A stretch of 25,000 nucleotides of DNA from DAIOEK01 sp964600595 (GCA_964600595.1 CAZRKL010000022.1:1-25000); one strand, 5' to 3'. Counted from the stretch's first letter, positions 15,074 through 23,342 are shown. The notes: generated by a model from the sequence alone, not told the origin. A program made the numbers and translations.

Positions 15074-16553
15074 GAAGATCCTGGCTGCCAGGCTCATCCG
15101 CTGGAGTCGTTTATTTTGGGCTTTGGTGGTACTCTGTCTGCCGGTAACCAGTTTTAAGTATTTTCCTTTTTTAGGGAAAGACACCATGGTCCGCCCGCTC
15201 GCGTATTATCCCTTGGTTGTCCTGGTTGTCTTGTTGGTTCTCCGTATTGTTTTGCTTGGTTTTCGCCCCAGGTTTAACCGTTCGATCTTCCTGCTGGGTA
15301 TGTTATTGTTGGTTGCATTTGCTGCCACTTCGATAGGGTATCTGCTTTCGCCGATTCCCTTACATGGACAGCAATATCTGGGCCGCGCGATGCGAGCCTG
15401 GGTTACGCTTGGCGGGGGCGTAGCATTCTTCCTCGTAACGATGATCATGAATCAGGATGAGGAAGACATACGGCATACCCTGCGTTGGTTGTATGTTGGT
15501 CTCGGGCTGAGCATTATCTGGGGAGGCATTCAGTTTTTTTCGTATATGACGGATATTCCTGGAAGGGCTGCTCTTTCAAAGATCCAGACCTTGTTTTCCA
15601 TTCGTAAACTTCTTGTCAAAGAACGGGTACCCGGGTTCGCGTATGAACCCTCCTGGCTGGCAAATCAGCTGGCTACGATCTATATTCCGTGGTTATGGAT
15701 ATCCATACTCACCGGATATCGTGTATTCAAGAAAAAATGGATCGAGCCACTTATTCTGATGGGTGCCATATTCTTACTGGTGATTACGTTTTCGCGGGGT
15801 GGCTTGCTGATAGCTTTGGTTTCGTGTGCTCTCAGTTTTCTGTTTATCAGGCGAGACCTATTTAAAATTATCTGGCTTTGGTTTATAAATCCGTTCAAAA
15901 CAGGTCAGACCACACAATTAGTGCTACGAATCCTGAGTCTGATGGTGCTGCTGGGAATGATGTTTTCTGCTGGCTATTTAATCAGTCAGAACCGGTATGT
16001 ATCAAAAATCTGGAAATCTAACAAAACAAATCTCGTGGATTACCTGGTGGATGTTTCTGCGGGTCCACGGTTGGCGTACGCGGTGGCGGGATGGGAAATA
16101 TATTCAGATCATCCATGGACGGGGGTGGGAATGGGAGCAGCGGGTTTTTACCTGTATGATGTCATCCCCGAATGGTCGCAAACCACGCTCTCAGAGATTA
16201 CCCGACAGTTGACGCCGGAATCATGGTTGTTCCCCAACATCAAGAACCTGCACATCAGGGTGCTTGCAGAAACAGGCATACTTGGGTTTGCTTTCTACGT
16301 GATTTTTGGTCTCGGCTCACTTGCCCAGGTGATTCTGCTTTTGCGAAAAGCGAATGGCTTTATACGCATGCTTGGAGGATCTGGTCTGACCACATGGATA
16401 GCCGTTTTCCTGTTTCATTTCACGCAAGACTCCCTCATTGACCCCAATGGCTGGTTGGGTTTAGGCATTTTCCTGGGTGTGGCAGTCAGTTATCTTGCCA
16501 TCGGAAAAGACGCTGACAGAAGCGCCAAAGATTCCATGTTATCATTGACCTGA
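15063..16553 (+). CDS. O-antigen ligase/Wzy polymerase-like membrane protein
   Basis: This polytopic protein of about 496 residues has some ten or more hydrophobic segments. The middle carries TFSRGGLLIAL, and a large outward loop follows with EIYSDHPWTGVGMGAAGFYL and then HIRVLAETGILGF. This arrangement (SRGG, then HPxxGxGxG, then H...ExGxxG) is characteristic of the Wzy/WaaL O-antigen ligase superfamily. It is expected to polymerise lipid-linked repeat units or ligate the polymer on the outer face of the membrane. I place the start at the ATG at 15063, directly after the strong ribosome site AGGAGGCGG, within the end of the Wzz-like gene (11-base overlap); an upstream in-frame start at 15003 is less likely. 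Polymerase versus ligase cannot be settled from sequence. Confidence 0.82.
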   Translation: MPDKKILAARLIRWSRLFWALVVLCLPVTSFKYFPFLGKDTMVRPLAYYPLVVLVVLLVLRIVLLGFRPRFNRSIFLLGMLLLVAFAATSIGYLLSPIPLHGQQYLGRAMRAWVTLGGGVAFFLVTMIMNQDEEDIRHTLRWLYVGLGLSIIWGGIQFFSYMTDIPGRAALSKIQTLFSIRKLLVKERVPGFAYEPSWLANQLATIYIPWLWISILTGYRVFKKKWIEPLILMGAIFLLVITFSRGGLLIALVSCALSFLFIRRDLFKIIWLWFINPFKTGQTTQLVLRILSLMVLLGMMFSAGYLISQNRYVSKIWKSNKTNLVDYLVDVSAGPRLAYAVAGWEIYSDHPWTGVGMGAAGFYLYDVIPEWSQTTLSEITRQLTPESWLFPNIKNLHIRVLAETGILGFAFYVIFGLGSLAQVILLLRKANGFIRMLGGSGLTTWIAVFLFHFTQDSLIDPNGWLGLGIFLGVAVSYLAIGKDADRSAKDSMLSLT

Positions 16554-16578
16554 TAATCTAAGCATACAGGGATTCAAC

Positions 16579-17310
16579 ATGATCATTTTATCTGTGGGAA
16601 TGCCGCGCGCCGGGTCCGGCTGGTATTATAACTTGATGCATGATCTGGTTATGACCGCAGGGGGAACTGACGCCAGGAGCATTCGAAAAACTTTCAAACT
16701 GGATAATGTTCTTACCGAAGTGAATTGCAATATCAGCGCGCTCACACTGCGGCGGGTGAGCCGGGTTTTAGTGCCCGCCTGGCAGGGAAAGACGTTCACA
16801 ATCAAAGCCCATTCTGGTCCGACCCTGGTTTCGGATGTTGCGTCTAAATTAGGCTGGATGCGGATCTCATATATTTACCGCGATCCACGCGATGCATTGC
16901 TTTCTGCCATGGACTTTGGGAAAAGAACATTGGAAAAAGGAAAACCCAATGCATTCTCACATCTCACCAATCTTGATCAGGCAATTCATTTTATGCTTCA
17001 GTATTGTGAAATCTGGGAAGCCTGGATGAAAAGGGATCATGTTCTGCATTCCCGCTATGAGGACCTATTATCTGGATACGACCAGGAAGTTGCCAAACTG
17101 CTTGATTTTTTGAAAATTCCTGCCGATGATGACGTGGTTCAATCGGTTGTAGAGAAATACCGTCCCGGAAAAGCCAAAGAAGGGCGGGATGGTCTTCATT
17201 TCTTTAAAGGACAGATTGGCAGATTTAGAGAGAAGTTCTCAGCAGAGGATCAGGAAAAAATGGCGAAAGCCTTCAAACCTTACCTCGATGGTATGGGGTA
17301 TCCAATCTAA
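16579..17310 (+). CDS. Sulfotransferase (third copy, divergent type)
   Basis: This 243-residue protein has the sulfotransferase phosphosulfate loop in the form PRAGSGW (9-15) and YRDPRDA (100-106) as 3'-phosphate motif. A late GQIGRFREKF segment stands in for the RKGxxGxW loop. It differs from the tandem pair at 551-2293 in length and in all motifs, so it belongs to another branch and probably has a different acceptor. No membrane or signal segment is visible. It sits just after the polymerase and before the DUF6056-like membrane protein. The ribosome site AGGGA precedes the ATG. Sulfate donor supply is not encoded here. Family assignment is good; the substrate is unknown. Confidence 0.82.
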   Translation: MIILSVGMPRAGSGWYYNLMHDLVMTAGGTDARSIRKTFKLDNVLTEVNCNISALTLRRVSRVLVPAWQGKTFTIKAHSGPTLVSDVASKLGWMRISYIYRDPRDALLSAMDFGKRTLEKGKPNAFSHLTNLDQAIHFMLQYCEIWEAWMKRDHVLHSRYEDLLSGYDQEVAKLLDFLKIPADDDVVQSVVEKYRPGKAKEGRDGLHFFKGQIGRFREKFSAEDQEKMAKAFKPYLDGMGYPI

Positions 17311-17343
17311 TTATTAAGTACAGATGACCCGCGATACACATCT

Positions 17344-18801
17344 ATGTGGTTATTGAACCTGCTTAAACCGCCGCCCGTCGGTGATCCTGATGAACCTCGA
17401 TGGAAGTATCCCATCCTTGGTTTGCTCGTTGTAATATTGGTTATAGGTATAGCCTTGTTGATTTATACCGGTACATTTTCCCGTTTCCAGGCAGATGATT
17501 ATTGTTCATCGCGTTTGCTGCGGGAAGAAGGTTACCTGGGGGCGCAGTTCAAATCATACACGACCTGGTCAAACAGGTACTCTACCATGCTGGTAACGGG
17601 TGTTGTGGATGTTTTCGATGTTATCGGAATTCGCCTCCTGCCGGGAATTCTTATCGTGGGGCTTTTCTTCAGTATTCATTTATTATTGAAACGCACCCTG
17701 CTTCTGGCAGGTAGAAATATCAATCGGATTATTCTTATTGGTCTGACCAGTATTATCACTTTCTTTTCGATTTACACAGCTCCAAATCAATTCCAATCTT
17801 TCTTTTGGCGTTCAGGTAATATCACCTACACCCTGCCTGTGATCTGCCTGTTTTTCCTTCTGGCTGTTTTGATTGGCAAAAAATCAGATGATAATCATAT
17901 CTGGAATAAGATACTTGTGGGAATATTTTCGTTTTTTGCTGCAGGTTTTTCAGAAACAAACGCAGCAATGCAAACCATCATAATTGGTACAGGTGTACTC
18001 GTTTGCTTGTGGCTTGAGAAGAAAAGTGGCGTTAAGAATACCAGACGTATCTGGTGGGTGGCGGCGTTGGTGGGGACTTTGGCAGGACTGCTTGTAATTG
18101 CCATATCACCGGGAAACGCAACCCGCATGCAGCAAATGCCCAATCCCCCGGGTTTGGTCGAGTGGATTCTTCTCAGCTTGCGGTATGGTTTGGGATTTAT
18201 CTATAACGGCATCGCCGGTTATATTGTGCCGGTAGTTGTAATTTTCCTGCTGGGCTTTTCCCTGGCTATTCAAACCCATTGGCGGGATGTCAAGATAGCT
18301 CATTTGCTCCGGTTGATCGGCGTGATCCTAATTTTTGTTTACTTTGTTAGCGTAGCTTGCTGTGCACCAAGCGCTTACGCGCAATCTGCCTACCCCGAAG
18401 ACAGAGCATTAACAGGTGCAAAAATTTTATTTACCTGGGGTGTGGTCTCAACCGGTTATCTTTTTGGGATTATTTTCCAATCCTGGAGATCTAAATTGAC
18501 AGGGTTCAAAATTAAAATACATCAGGCAAATGGTGCGTTCATTATTTTGCTTATTTGTGTGTACCTTTTATACGCTGTCTTGAATGTATTGGTGGAAATA
18601 CCTGATTACTTGAATCGTGCTGCTGTGTGGGATGCCCGTGCTGAACAGATTTATGCGTACGGGCAGGCTGGAGAGATGAACCCCACCATTAACGCCCTGG
18701 ATAGTTATGGGCGGATCCGGGAAATTTCTGATAATCCAGATTTGTGGGTGAACCGCTGCGCAGCAGCGTATTACAAGGTGGACTCGATAACTGCGAAATG
18801 A
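17344..18801 (+). CDS. DUF6056-like polytopic membrane protein (possible GT-C enzyme)
   Basis: This 485-residue protein has a first helix at about 23-43 followed by FQADDYCSS (D51-D52) and a WSNRYSTM segment (75-82) in the first outward loop, then many helices. ADDYC...WSxRYS is the signature I associate with DUF6056 and related bacterial membrane proteins proposed to be GT-C-like. The acidic pair sits where GT-C enzymes hold the catalytic acid, so transfer of a lipid-phosphate-linked sugar is possible but not shown. The C-terminal ~60 residues are soluble. The gene follows a 33-base gap with no clear ribosome site and ends in an ATGA overlap with the last GT2. The biochemical function of this family is not known to me. 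Confidence 0.65.
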   Translation: MWLLNLLKPPPVGDPDEPRWKYPILGLLVVILVIGIALLIYTGTFSRFQADDYCSSRLLREEGYLGAQFKSYTTWSNRYSTMLVTGVVDVFDVIGIRLLPGILIVGLFFSIHLLLKRTLLLAGRNINRIILIGLTSIITFFSIYTAPNQFQSFFWRSGNITYTLPVICLFFLLAVLIGKKSDDNHIWNKILVGIFSFFAAGFSETNAAMQTIIIGTGVLVCLWLEKKSGVKNTRRIWWVAALVGTLAGLLVIAISPGNATRMQQMPNPPGLVEWILLSLRYGLGFIYNGIAGYIVPVVVIFLLGFSLAIQTHWRDVKIAHLLRLIGVILIFVYFVSVACCAPSAYAQSAYPEDRALTGAKILFTWGVVSTGYLFGIIFQSWRSKLTGFKIKIHQANGAFIILLICVYLLYAVLNVLVEIPDYLNRAAVWDARAEQIYAYGQAGEMNPTINALDSYGRIREISDNPDLWVNRCAAAYYKVDSITAK

Positions 18802-19574
18802 CCCATCTACCCAAGGTTTCTATTGTAACTCCCTCATATAACCAGGCAGAATTTCTGGAAGAGACCATCCTTTCTGTCCTCAATCAGAACTACCCCAACC
18901 TGGAGTATTGGATTATGGATGGTGGTTCAACAGATGGCACCCTGGAGATTATCCACAAATACGCTGATCGGTTGACTGGTTGGGTTTCAGAAAAAGATCA
19001 AGGGCAAACTGACGCCATCAATAAAGGCTTTGCCCGCGCGAGTGGTGAAATACTGGCATGGCTAAACTCAGATGATACTTATCAGCCGGGCGCTATCTTA
19101 GAAGCAGTAAAATTGTTGATGGGTCATCCTAAATGGGGGATGGTTTACGGGGATACCCAGTTCATAAATGAACACGGGAAAATTATCGGGAAATTCCCTG
19201 CAGCCCAGACGGATTACGATAAGCTACGGCAGGGGTATGTTCACATTCCACAGCAGGCTGCATTTTTCCGTGCCGACTTGTGGAGGAAGGTTGGTCCCCT
19301 GGATCCAACATTCTACTTTGCCATGGATTATGATCTCTGGGTCAGGTTGGCTGGGGAAGCCCCCCTGGTGTATGTGCGCCAGCTATGGGCAAATTTCCGT
19401 TTGCATGGGAATGCAAAAACCATCGCTGCAGATGATCGCTGTTGGCCAGAAATGCTCAGGGTTCATTACCGGGATGGTGGCAGCTTCATATCTGTTCTCA
19501 CCTTAAAGTATTATTTGCGAAGGCTTGCAGCCCCCATAATTTCGTGGCGAAGACGTAGACAAATGCGTGCCTGA
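18798..19574 (+). CDS. Family 2 glycosyltransferase (last gene of glycan locus)
   Basis: This GT2 enzyme of about 258 residues has VSIVTPSYNQ at the start, MDGGSTDGT (40-48), SEKDQGQTDAINKG (64-77), WLNSDD (88-93) and an AMDYDLWVRLAG acceptor-side motif. I chose the ATG at 18798 because it forms an ATGA overlap with the previous stop and begins right before the conserved first strand; an in-frame start at 18744 would add 18 unconserved residues overlapping the upstream gene. It is paralogous to the GT2 at 11792. It is probably cytoplasmic and adds one residue to the repeat unit. A basic C-terminal tail (RRLAAP...RRRRQ) may bind the membrane surface. Confidence 0.88.
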   Translation: MTHLPKVSIVTPSYNQAEFLEETILSVLNQNYPNLEYWIMDGGSTDGTLEIIHKYADRLTGWVSEKDQGQTDAINKGFARASGEILAWLNSDDTYQPGAILEAVKLLMGHPKWGMVYGDTQFINEHGKIIGKFPAAQTDYDKLRQGYVHIPQQAAFFRADLWRKVGPLDPTFYFAMDYDLWVRLAGEAPLVYVRQLWANFRLHGNAKTIAADDRCWPEMLRVHYRDGGSFISVLTLKYYLRRLAAPIISWRRRRQMRA

Positions 19575-19586
19575 ACCACCTTCTCG

Positions 19587-19595
19587 TGATATTAT
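19587..19595 (+). promoter_or_regulatory. Candidate extended -10 promoter for the DUF1232 gene
   Basis: TGATATTAT matches an extended -10 element (TGnTATAAT with one change) and lies 26 bases before the ATG at 19622. No TTGACA-like box is seen upstream, which extended -10 promoters can tolerate. It would let the two small genes be read independently of the glycan locus. Confidence 0.35.
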
Positions 19596-19621
19596 GTTAG
19601 TAAGTTCTCTGGAGGGTTAAG

Positions 19622-20002
19622 ATGTCGAATTCTTCATCCAAAAAAATCACACCAACCAACCCCGGATTTATTAAAGATCTGGTAATGAAGGCGAAACTCG
19701 TCTTAAGGTTAATGGGTGATAAACGGGTAAATCCACTTGCAAAGTTGATACCCATCGGGTCATTGCTCTACCTGGTCTTTCCAGCCGATTTCATGCCAAT
19801 TATTCCATTAGATGATATTGCTGTGCTGGGAGCAGGAATGTACCTGTTTATTGAACTATGCCCGTCTTATGTAGTGGAGGAGCATCTTACGAATTTGAGA
19901 ACGGTGACTGGTAATCCATTCCGCGGCACGAAAGTGGATGAATTGATCGTGGATGGAGAGATTGTAGAACCAAAACCGCAAGAACTTACTGGTAAAGAAT
20001 AG
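19622..20002 (+). CDS. DUF1232 (YkvA-type) small membrane protein
   Basis: This 126-residue protein has a central hydrophobic stretch (about 43-78) with LLYLVFPADFMPIIPLDDI, close to the LiYllsPiDliPdfiPvlG-type signature of DUF1232/YkvA proteins. Two short helices linked by a Pro/Asp turn are expected to sit in the membrane. The molecular role of the family is not established. The start has a strong GGAGG ribosome site nine bases upstream. The N-terminal 15 residues are polar, and the tail is acidic. It is followed nine bases later by a small cysteine-rich gene and probably shares its transcript. A link to the glycan locus upstream is not evident. Confidence 0.75.
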   Translation: MSNSSSKKITPTNPGFIKDLVMKAKLVLRLMGDKRVNPLAKLIPIGSLLYLVFPADFMPIIPLDDIAVLGAGMYLFIELCPSYVVEEHLTNLRTVTGNPFRGTKVDELIVDGEIVEPKPQELTGKE

Positions 20003-20011
20003 GAGGTATCA

Positions 20012-20233
20012 ATGGCTGATAAGCAATGGGAGAAATTGGAGACTTGTTTTTGCGCTCATGCCGATATGGATGTAAACCTGGAGGTGGAGACGATCTATCC
20101 CGCTGACTTCCTGGGAGACGTACCGCGGTTGGGCGCGCACCGTTGTTCGAATGCAGTGTTTTGTAATCAATTGAATCAGGGCGCCTGCATATACGCGGGC
20201 ACGAACCCGGATATTGATCCATTTCAGGATTGA
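20012..20233 (+). CDS. Small cysteine-rich protein of unknown function
   Basis: This 73-residue protein has an excellent ribosome site (AGGAGGT, six bases before the ATG) and ends at a strong terminator, which supports it being a real gene. It has five cysteines: a CxC pair (C12, C14), then C45, C51 and C59, plus H16 and H43. That spacing suggests a small metal-binding (zinc or iron-sulfur) or disulfide-bonded fold. No signal peptide or membrane helix is present. I do not recognise the family. Its pairing with the DUF1232 gene hints at a shared function, perhaps at the membrane surface, but this is only positional. Confidence 0.6.
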   Translation: MADKQWEKLETCFCAHADMDVNLEVETIYPADFLGDVPRLGAHRCSNAVFCNQLNQGACIYAGTNPDIDPFQD

Positions 20234-20234
20234 A

Positions 20235-20265
20235 AAACTGCTGGCGGAAAGCCAGCAGTTTTTTT
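20235..20265. terminator. Strong intrinsic, probably bidirectional terminator
   Basis: AAACTGCTGGC (20235-20245) pairs perfectly over 11 base pairs with GCCAGCAGTTT (20251-20261) around a GGAAA loop. T runs follow on the + strand and A runs precede it, so it should work for both the + strand small genes and the convergent kbl gene, whose stop is 12 bases away. Confidence 0.9.
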
Positions 20266-20277
20266 GTTATTGGGAAA

Positions 20278-21462
20278 TTAACTGATTACGTTAAGTTTTC
20301 GACCAACCTTGCGGAAAATTTCCAGCCCCTGGTCCAGATCATCCCGGTTGTGTGCGGCTGAGATCATGACCCTGATTCTTGCTTTACCTTGCGGTACTGT
20401 TGGAAAGCCCAACGCCATTGCAAATACGCCCTCTTCAAATAGTTCAGCGCTAAACTTTTTCGCGAGCGTTACCTCACCCAGCATAATGGGAGTGATGGGG
20501 GTTACACTCACACCGGTATCAAAACCAGATTTTTTCATTTCACTTTTGAAGTAATCAGCATTTTGCCAAAGTCTGTCCACCAGCTCGGTTGAGGTGGAAA
20601 GGATGTCGACCGCTGCTATACAGGCTGCAGTGTCAGGAACTGTAAGCGCTGATGAGAAAAGGAAGGGTCTGCCGCGCTGCCGTAACCATTCGATTACAAC
20701 CGGGTTTCCGGCAATCACACCGCCCATCACACCAAACGCCTTGGATAAGGTCCCGATTTCGACATCCACTTTTCCATGTAGATTAAAGTGATCCACGATA
20801 CCCCGTCCACCCTTACCAATGACTCCCTCTCCGTGCGCGTCATCCACCATCAGGATGATGTCATATTTACTGGCGACTTCATAAATTTTGTCCAGCGGGG
20901 CGATATCTCCGTCCATTGAGAATACACCATCGGTGATGATGACTGCCCGCCGGTAAGTCCCTTTCGCCTCCCTGATTACTCTTTCAAGGTCAGCTATATC
21001 GCAATGCGCATAGCGAATAATTTTTGCGCCTGACAACCGGCTGCCATCAATGATACTCGCGTGATTTAATTCATCAGAAAAGATCACATCTTCCTTGCCA
21101 ACCAACGCGGGGAGCACAGCCCCGTTTGCGCAAAAACCAGATTGGAAGGTAATTGCGCTGGCAACGCCTTTAAACTCCGCCAACTTACGCTCAAGCTCCA
21201 AGTGTAAATTATTGGTTCCGGCAATGGTGCGAACAGCACCCGGACCTACACCATATTTCTTAATAGCCTCCTGCGCGGCAGCGGTAACTATGGGGTGGTT
21301 CGCCAATCCAAGATAATTATTCGAACAAAAATTGAGAACCTTTTTGCCATCCACCACCAGCCAGGCACCTTGTGGTGATTCAATGGTTCGGATCCGGTTG
21401 TAGGCACCGGATTCTTGCAGTTTATTCAGCTCTTCCTGAATCCATTGCAATTTTTCGCTCAT
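20278..21462 (-). CDS. kbl: Glycine C-acetyltransferase / 2-amino-3-ketobutyrate CoA ligase (alpha-oxoamine synthase family)
   Basis: This 394-residue PLP enzyme of the alpha-oxoamine synthase family joins glycine and acetyl-CoA to 2-amino-3-ketobutyrate, or runs in reverse in threonine breakdown. Visible landmarks are NFCSNNYLGLANHP near 44-57, HASIIDGSRLSGA (134-146), VDDAHGEGVIGKGGRG (206-221) and the PLP lysine K241 in GTLSKAFG. Length fits Kbl (about 398 in E. coli). BioF (8-amino-7-oxononanoate synthase) is the main alternative, since the families are hard to separate by eye; no threonine dehydrogenase or biotin genes are adjacent. I place the start at the ATG ending at 21462, with GGGAG just upstream; a longer form starting at 21522 would overlap the neighbour by 101 bases. 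The real start still lies inside the upstream gene's end. Confidence 0.85.
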   Translation of the reverse strand: MSEKLQWIQEELNKLQESGAYNRIRTIESPQGAWLVVDGKKVLNFCSNNYLGLANHPIVTAAAQEAIKKYGVGPGAVRTIAGTNNLHLELERKLAEFKGVASAITFQSGFCANGAVLPALVGKEDVIFSDELNHASIIDGSRLSGAKIIRYAHCDIADLERVIREAKGTYRRAVIITDGVFSMDGDIAPLDKIYEVASKYDIILMVDDAHGEGVIGKGGRGIVDHFNLHGKVDVEIGTLSKAFGVMGGVIAGNPVVIEWLRQRGRPFLFSSALTVPDTAACIAAVDILSTSTELVDRLWQNADYFKSEMKKSGFDTGVSVTPITPIMLGEVTLAKKFSAELFEEGVFAMALGFPTVPQGKARIRVMISAAHNRDDLDQGLEIFRKVGRKLNVIS

Positions 21463-23161
21463 AGTCTCCCTGATCTTTGTTCTTTTCTGATTCGATTGAA
21501 TTGTTTTGTGCGGTATTGCCATTATACTCTTTCTTAACTTCAGCCAGATAACCGATTTCAGATAATGATCTGAGAACAGAATCTCTCGTGCCTGTCTTGA
21601 TCACCACTGCAGTTGGACCAAGCGGTTCACCTAAAAAGCGGGCAGCCTGTGTGTCGCGGAGTTTGTTTAACACCATGGGCGAACTTACCCTGAGGACTTC
21701 CACCGTCTCAATTACAGCTTCTGTGCCGACATCTTCCCATCGTTCAAGTGCCCTGACAAGGCTTGGGCGCATCGGTGTGGCGCTAAACCTTTGCAAAAGT
21801 TTTACGAGGTGGGATGGATGCAAACTCTGCTTGCGGGCAGCGGCAAGTGATTCCGGGGTAATTCGATAAATATAAACATCGGTCTGACGCCCGATCCATT
21901 CACTCATGCGGGCGATCATGTAGCGAACCCAACGGGGCGCCGCTGATGGAACCATGAGCATGGTTGATTTCATAAAAGAAATTTTGCCAAGGTCACTTGG
22001 AAAAGCTGGCGGAGGAGATCCGGCCAGCAGATCCTGCCCTAATTCAGTCAGGCGGAAGAATATCTGGCTGCCGGGAGTATCATCTCGCCGTGTCTCGACC
22101 ACATTCATCCAGAACAGCGGACCCAACAGCAGAAACCGCAAGTACGCGCCTTCTACATCGTCCCAGTGTTCAAACCCCTGCAGGTACTCTCCCGACGAGC
22201 GGGATCGTACAAACCAGGTTGAGTAATTTCCATCTGGGCGTAAAAATTCCGAATGCTTTTCCTTAACCTCGTTACAGAAATCCTGTAGACTGATCCATTC
22301 TTCTGTGTGGAGATCAAGTACCATATTCAACGCGGCAGATCGGGCAGCCAGAGCATCATACGACCAATTTCCTTCCATTCGCAGCGCCGGAACGAGCGCA
22401 AGTTCGTATATATCGGTACTGGAACGCCAGGTCTGGAAAACATCCAGAAAAGCTGTTTCGCGGGGAGCCTCAAGCAGCTGACGGGCTTGCTCTGGTTGGA
22501 GGATGCCATCGGTACTCACCAGCCCCATTGACCGCATCAACTCACCCAGAAATGCAGAGTATGGCGGTCGAATCAGTAAATGCTGGTTCTGGTAGGGCGG
22601 AATATTCATCCGCATGGCAGCCAGTGCCGTGCACAAGTCATCCAACAGCCTGGTTGAGTAGGGTGGCTGGACAGCCTGATCGTGAGTCTGTGAAGATGAT
22701 GCGAAACTGGATCGAGCGTACTTTCGGGTAGGTGGAGGCACCAGAGCGAGAAGGTCTTCAGGCATGTATGCGAATTCCTGAGGCACTGCGCCCTGTTTTA
22801 GAAACGCACGGGCGATCAGGCTTCTATACAACAGCAATTCACTCGTTGAAACCGGATTTAGATGTGGTTGTTCACGATCCCGCCAGGCAGGACCAAAATC
22901 CCGGACTTCACCATACTTGCGGGTAAATACATTCCAGAGCATTTTCCCGTGTTGTTTCTGTAATTCATGCAGTGCCTGATGCGCTTCATCTGGCAGACTT
23001 GCGTAGATTTCTTGAAATTTATCAATATCCGTCATCTGTTGAGATAAGCGAGTCAGTTCTGAAACCGAATTGTCATCAGGCTGGTCAATATCCCATAAAT
23101 TTGCAATTATTTTTAAGAAACCGATATCCTGCCCTTCAAGGCTGTGAAGTAAATCTGGCAT
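21422..23161 (-). CDS. XPB/Ssl2-like helicase C-terminal-domain (PF13625-type) protein
   Basis: This 579-residue protein shows no Walker A or DEAD box. Its best clue is the C-terminal part (about 428-540): VYIYRITPESLAAARKQ, then HLVKLLQRFS, then VLRVSSP, then FLGEPLGPTAVVI. This pattern is that of the 'helicase conserved C-terminal' or XPB/Ssl2-like domain (Helicase_C_3) found in actinobacterial and Chloroflexota proteins, in which winged-helix-like repeats precede it. The N-terminal 400 residues have several helical, winged-helix-like regions. A DNA-related or regulatory role is possible, but the function is unknown. The start has GAGG eight bases upstream. The last ~37 residues are highly charged and of low complexity, and the final 13 codons overlap kbl in another frame, so the two are probably translated together. 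Confidence 0.7.
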   Translation of the reverse strand: MPDLLHSLEGQDIGFLKIIANLWDIDQPDDNSVSELTRLSQQMTDIDKFQEIYASLPDEAHQALHELQKQHGKMLWNVFTRKYGEVRDFGPAWRDREQPHLNPVSTSELLLYRSLIARAFLKQGAVPQEFAYMPEDLLALVPPPTRKYARSSFASSSQTHDQAVQPPYSTRLLDDLCTALAAMRMNIPPYQNQHLLIRPPYSAFLGELMRSMGLVSTDGILQPEQARQLLEAPRETAFLDVFQTWRSSTDIYELALVPALRMEGNWSYDALAARSAALNMVLDLHTEEWISLQDFCNEVKEKHSEFLRPDGNYSTWFVRSRSSGEYLQGFEHWDDVEGAYLRFLLLGPLFWMNVVETRRDDTPGSQIFFRLTELGQDLLAGSPPPAFPSDLGKISFMKSTMLMVPSAAPRWVRYMIARMSEWIGRQTDVYIYRITPESLAAARKQSLHPSHLVKLLQRFSATPMRPSLVRALERWEDVGTEAVIETVEVLRVSSPMVLNKLRDTQAARFLGEPLGPTAVVIKTGTRDSVLRSLSEIGYLAEVKKEYNGNTAQNNSIESEKNKDQGDYERKIAMDSGRAE

Positions 23162-23333
23162 ATGAAATATCCTCTAAAGAAATGCAAAATGATCAACTAC
23201 GAGTACTTCTCCAGAATGTCCGGTTTTTCATCATGAAGGAATATGCTTCTGACATTCGTGAGACCAGTAAATTGAAAGGCAATTATTTATTCGAGTAATA
23301 TTCCTTTCAGCCTTTCGTTAACTCATATCACTC

Positions 23334-23339
23334 ATTATA
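23334..23339 (-). promoter_or_regulatory. Candidate -10 element for the XPB-like gene
   Basis: Read on the - strand this is an exact TATAAT in the 181-base gap between the lipid kinase stop and the XPB-like start. The -35 region (CAATTC at a 17-base spacing) is poor and lies in the kinase end. The rest of the gap is AT-rich with no terminator or gene that I can support. Confidence 0.25.
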
Positions 23340-23342
23340 TTT

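Noticed and set aside
18744..18797. Upstream start for the last GT2 gene
   Set aside because: The added residues are the shifted frame of the previous gene's end; the ATGA start at 18798 fits the conserved GT2 N-terminus.
21463..21522. N-terminal extension of kbl
   Set aside because: It overlaps the XPB-like gene further and Kbl proteins normally begin near the ATG at 21462, which has GGGAG upstream.
22972..23298. 108-residue + strand reading frame over the start of the XPB-like gene
   Set aside because: It is antisense to a long gene with a good ribosome site and has no recognisable motif.
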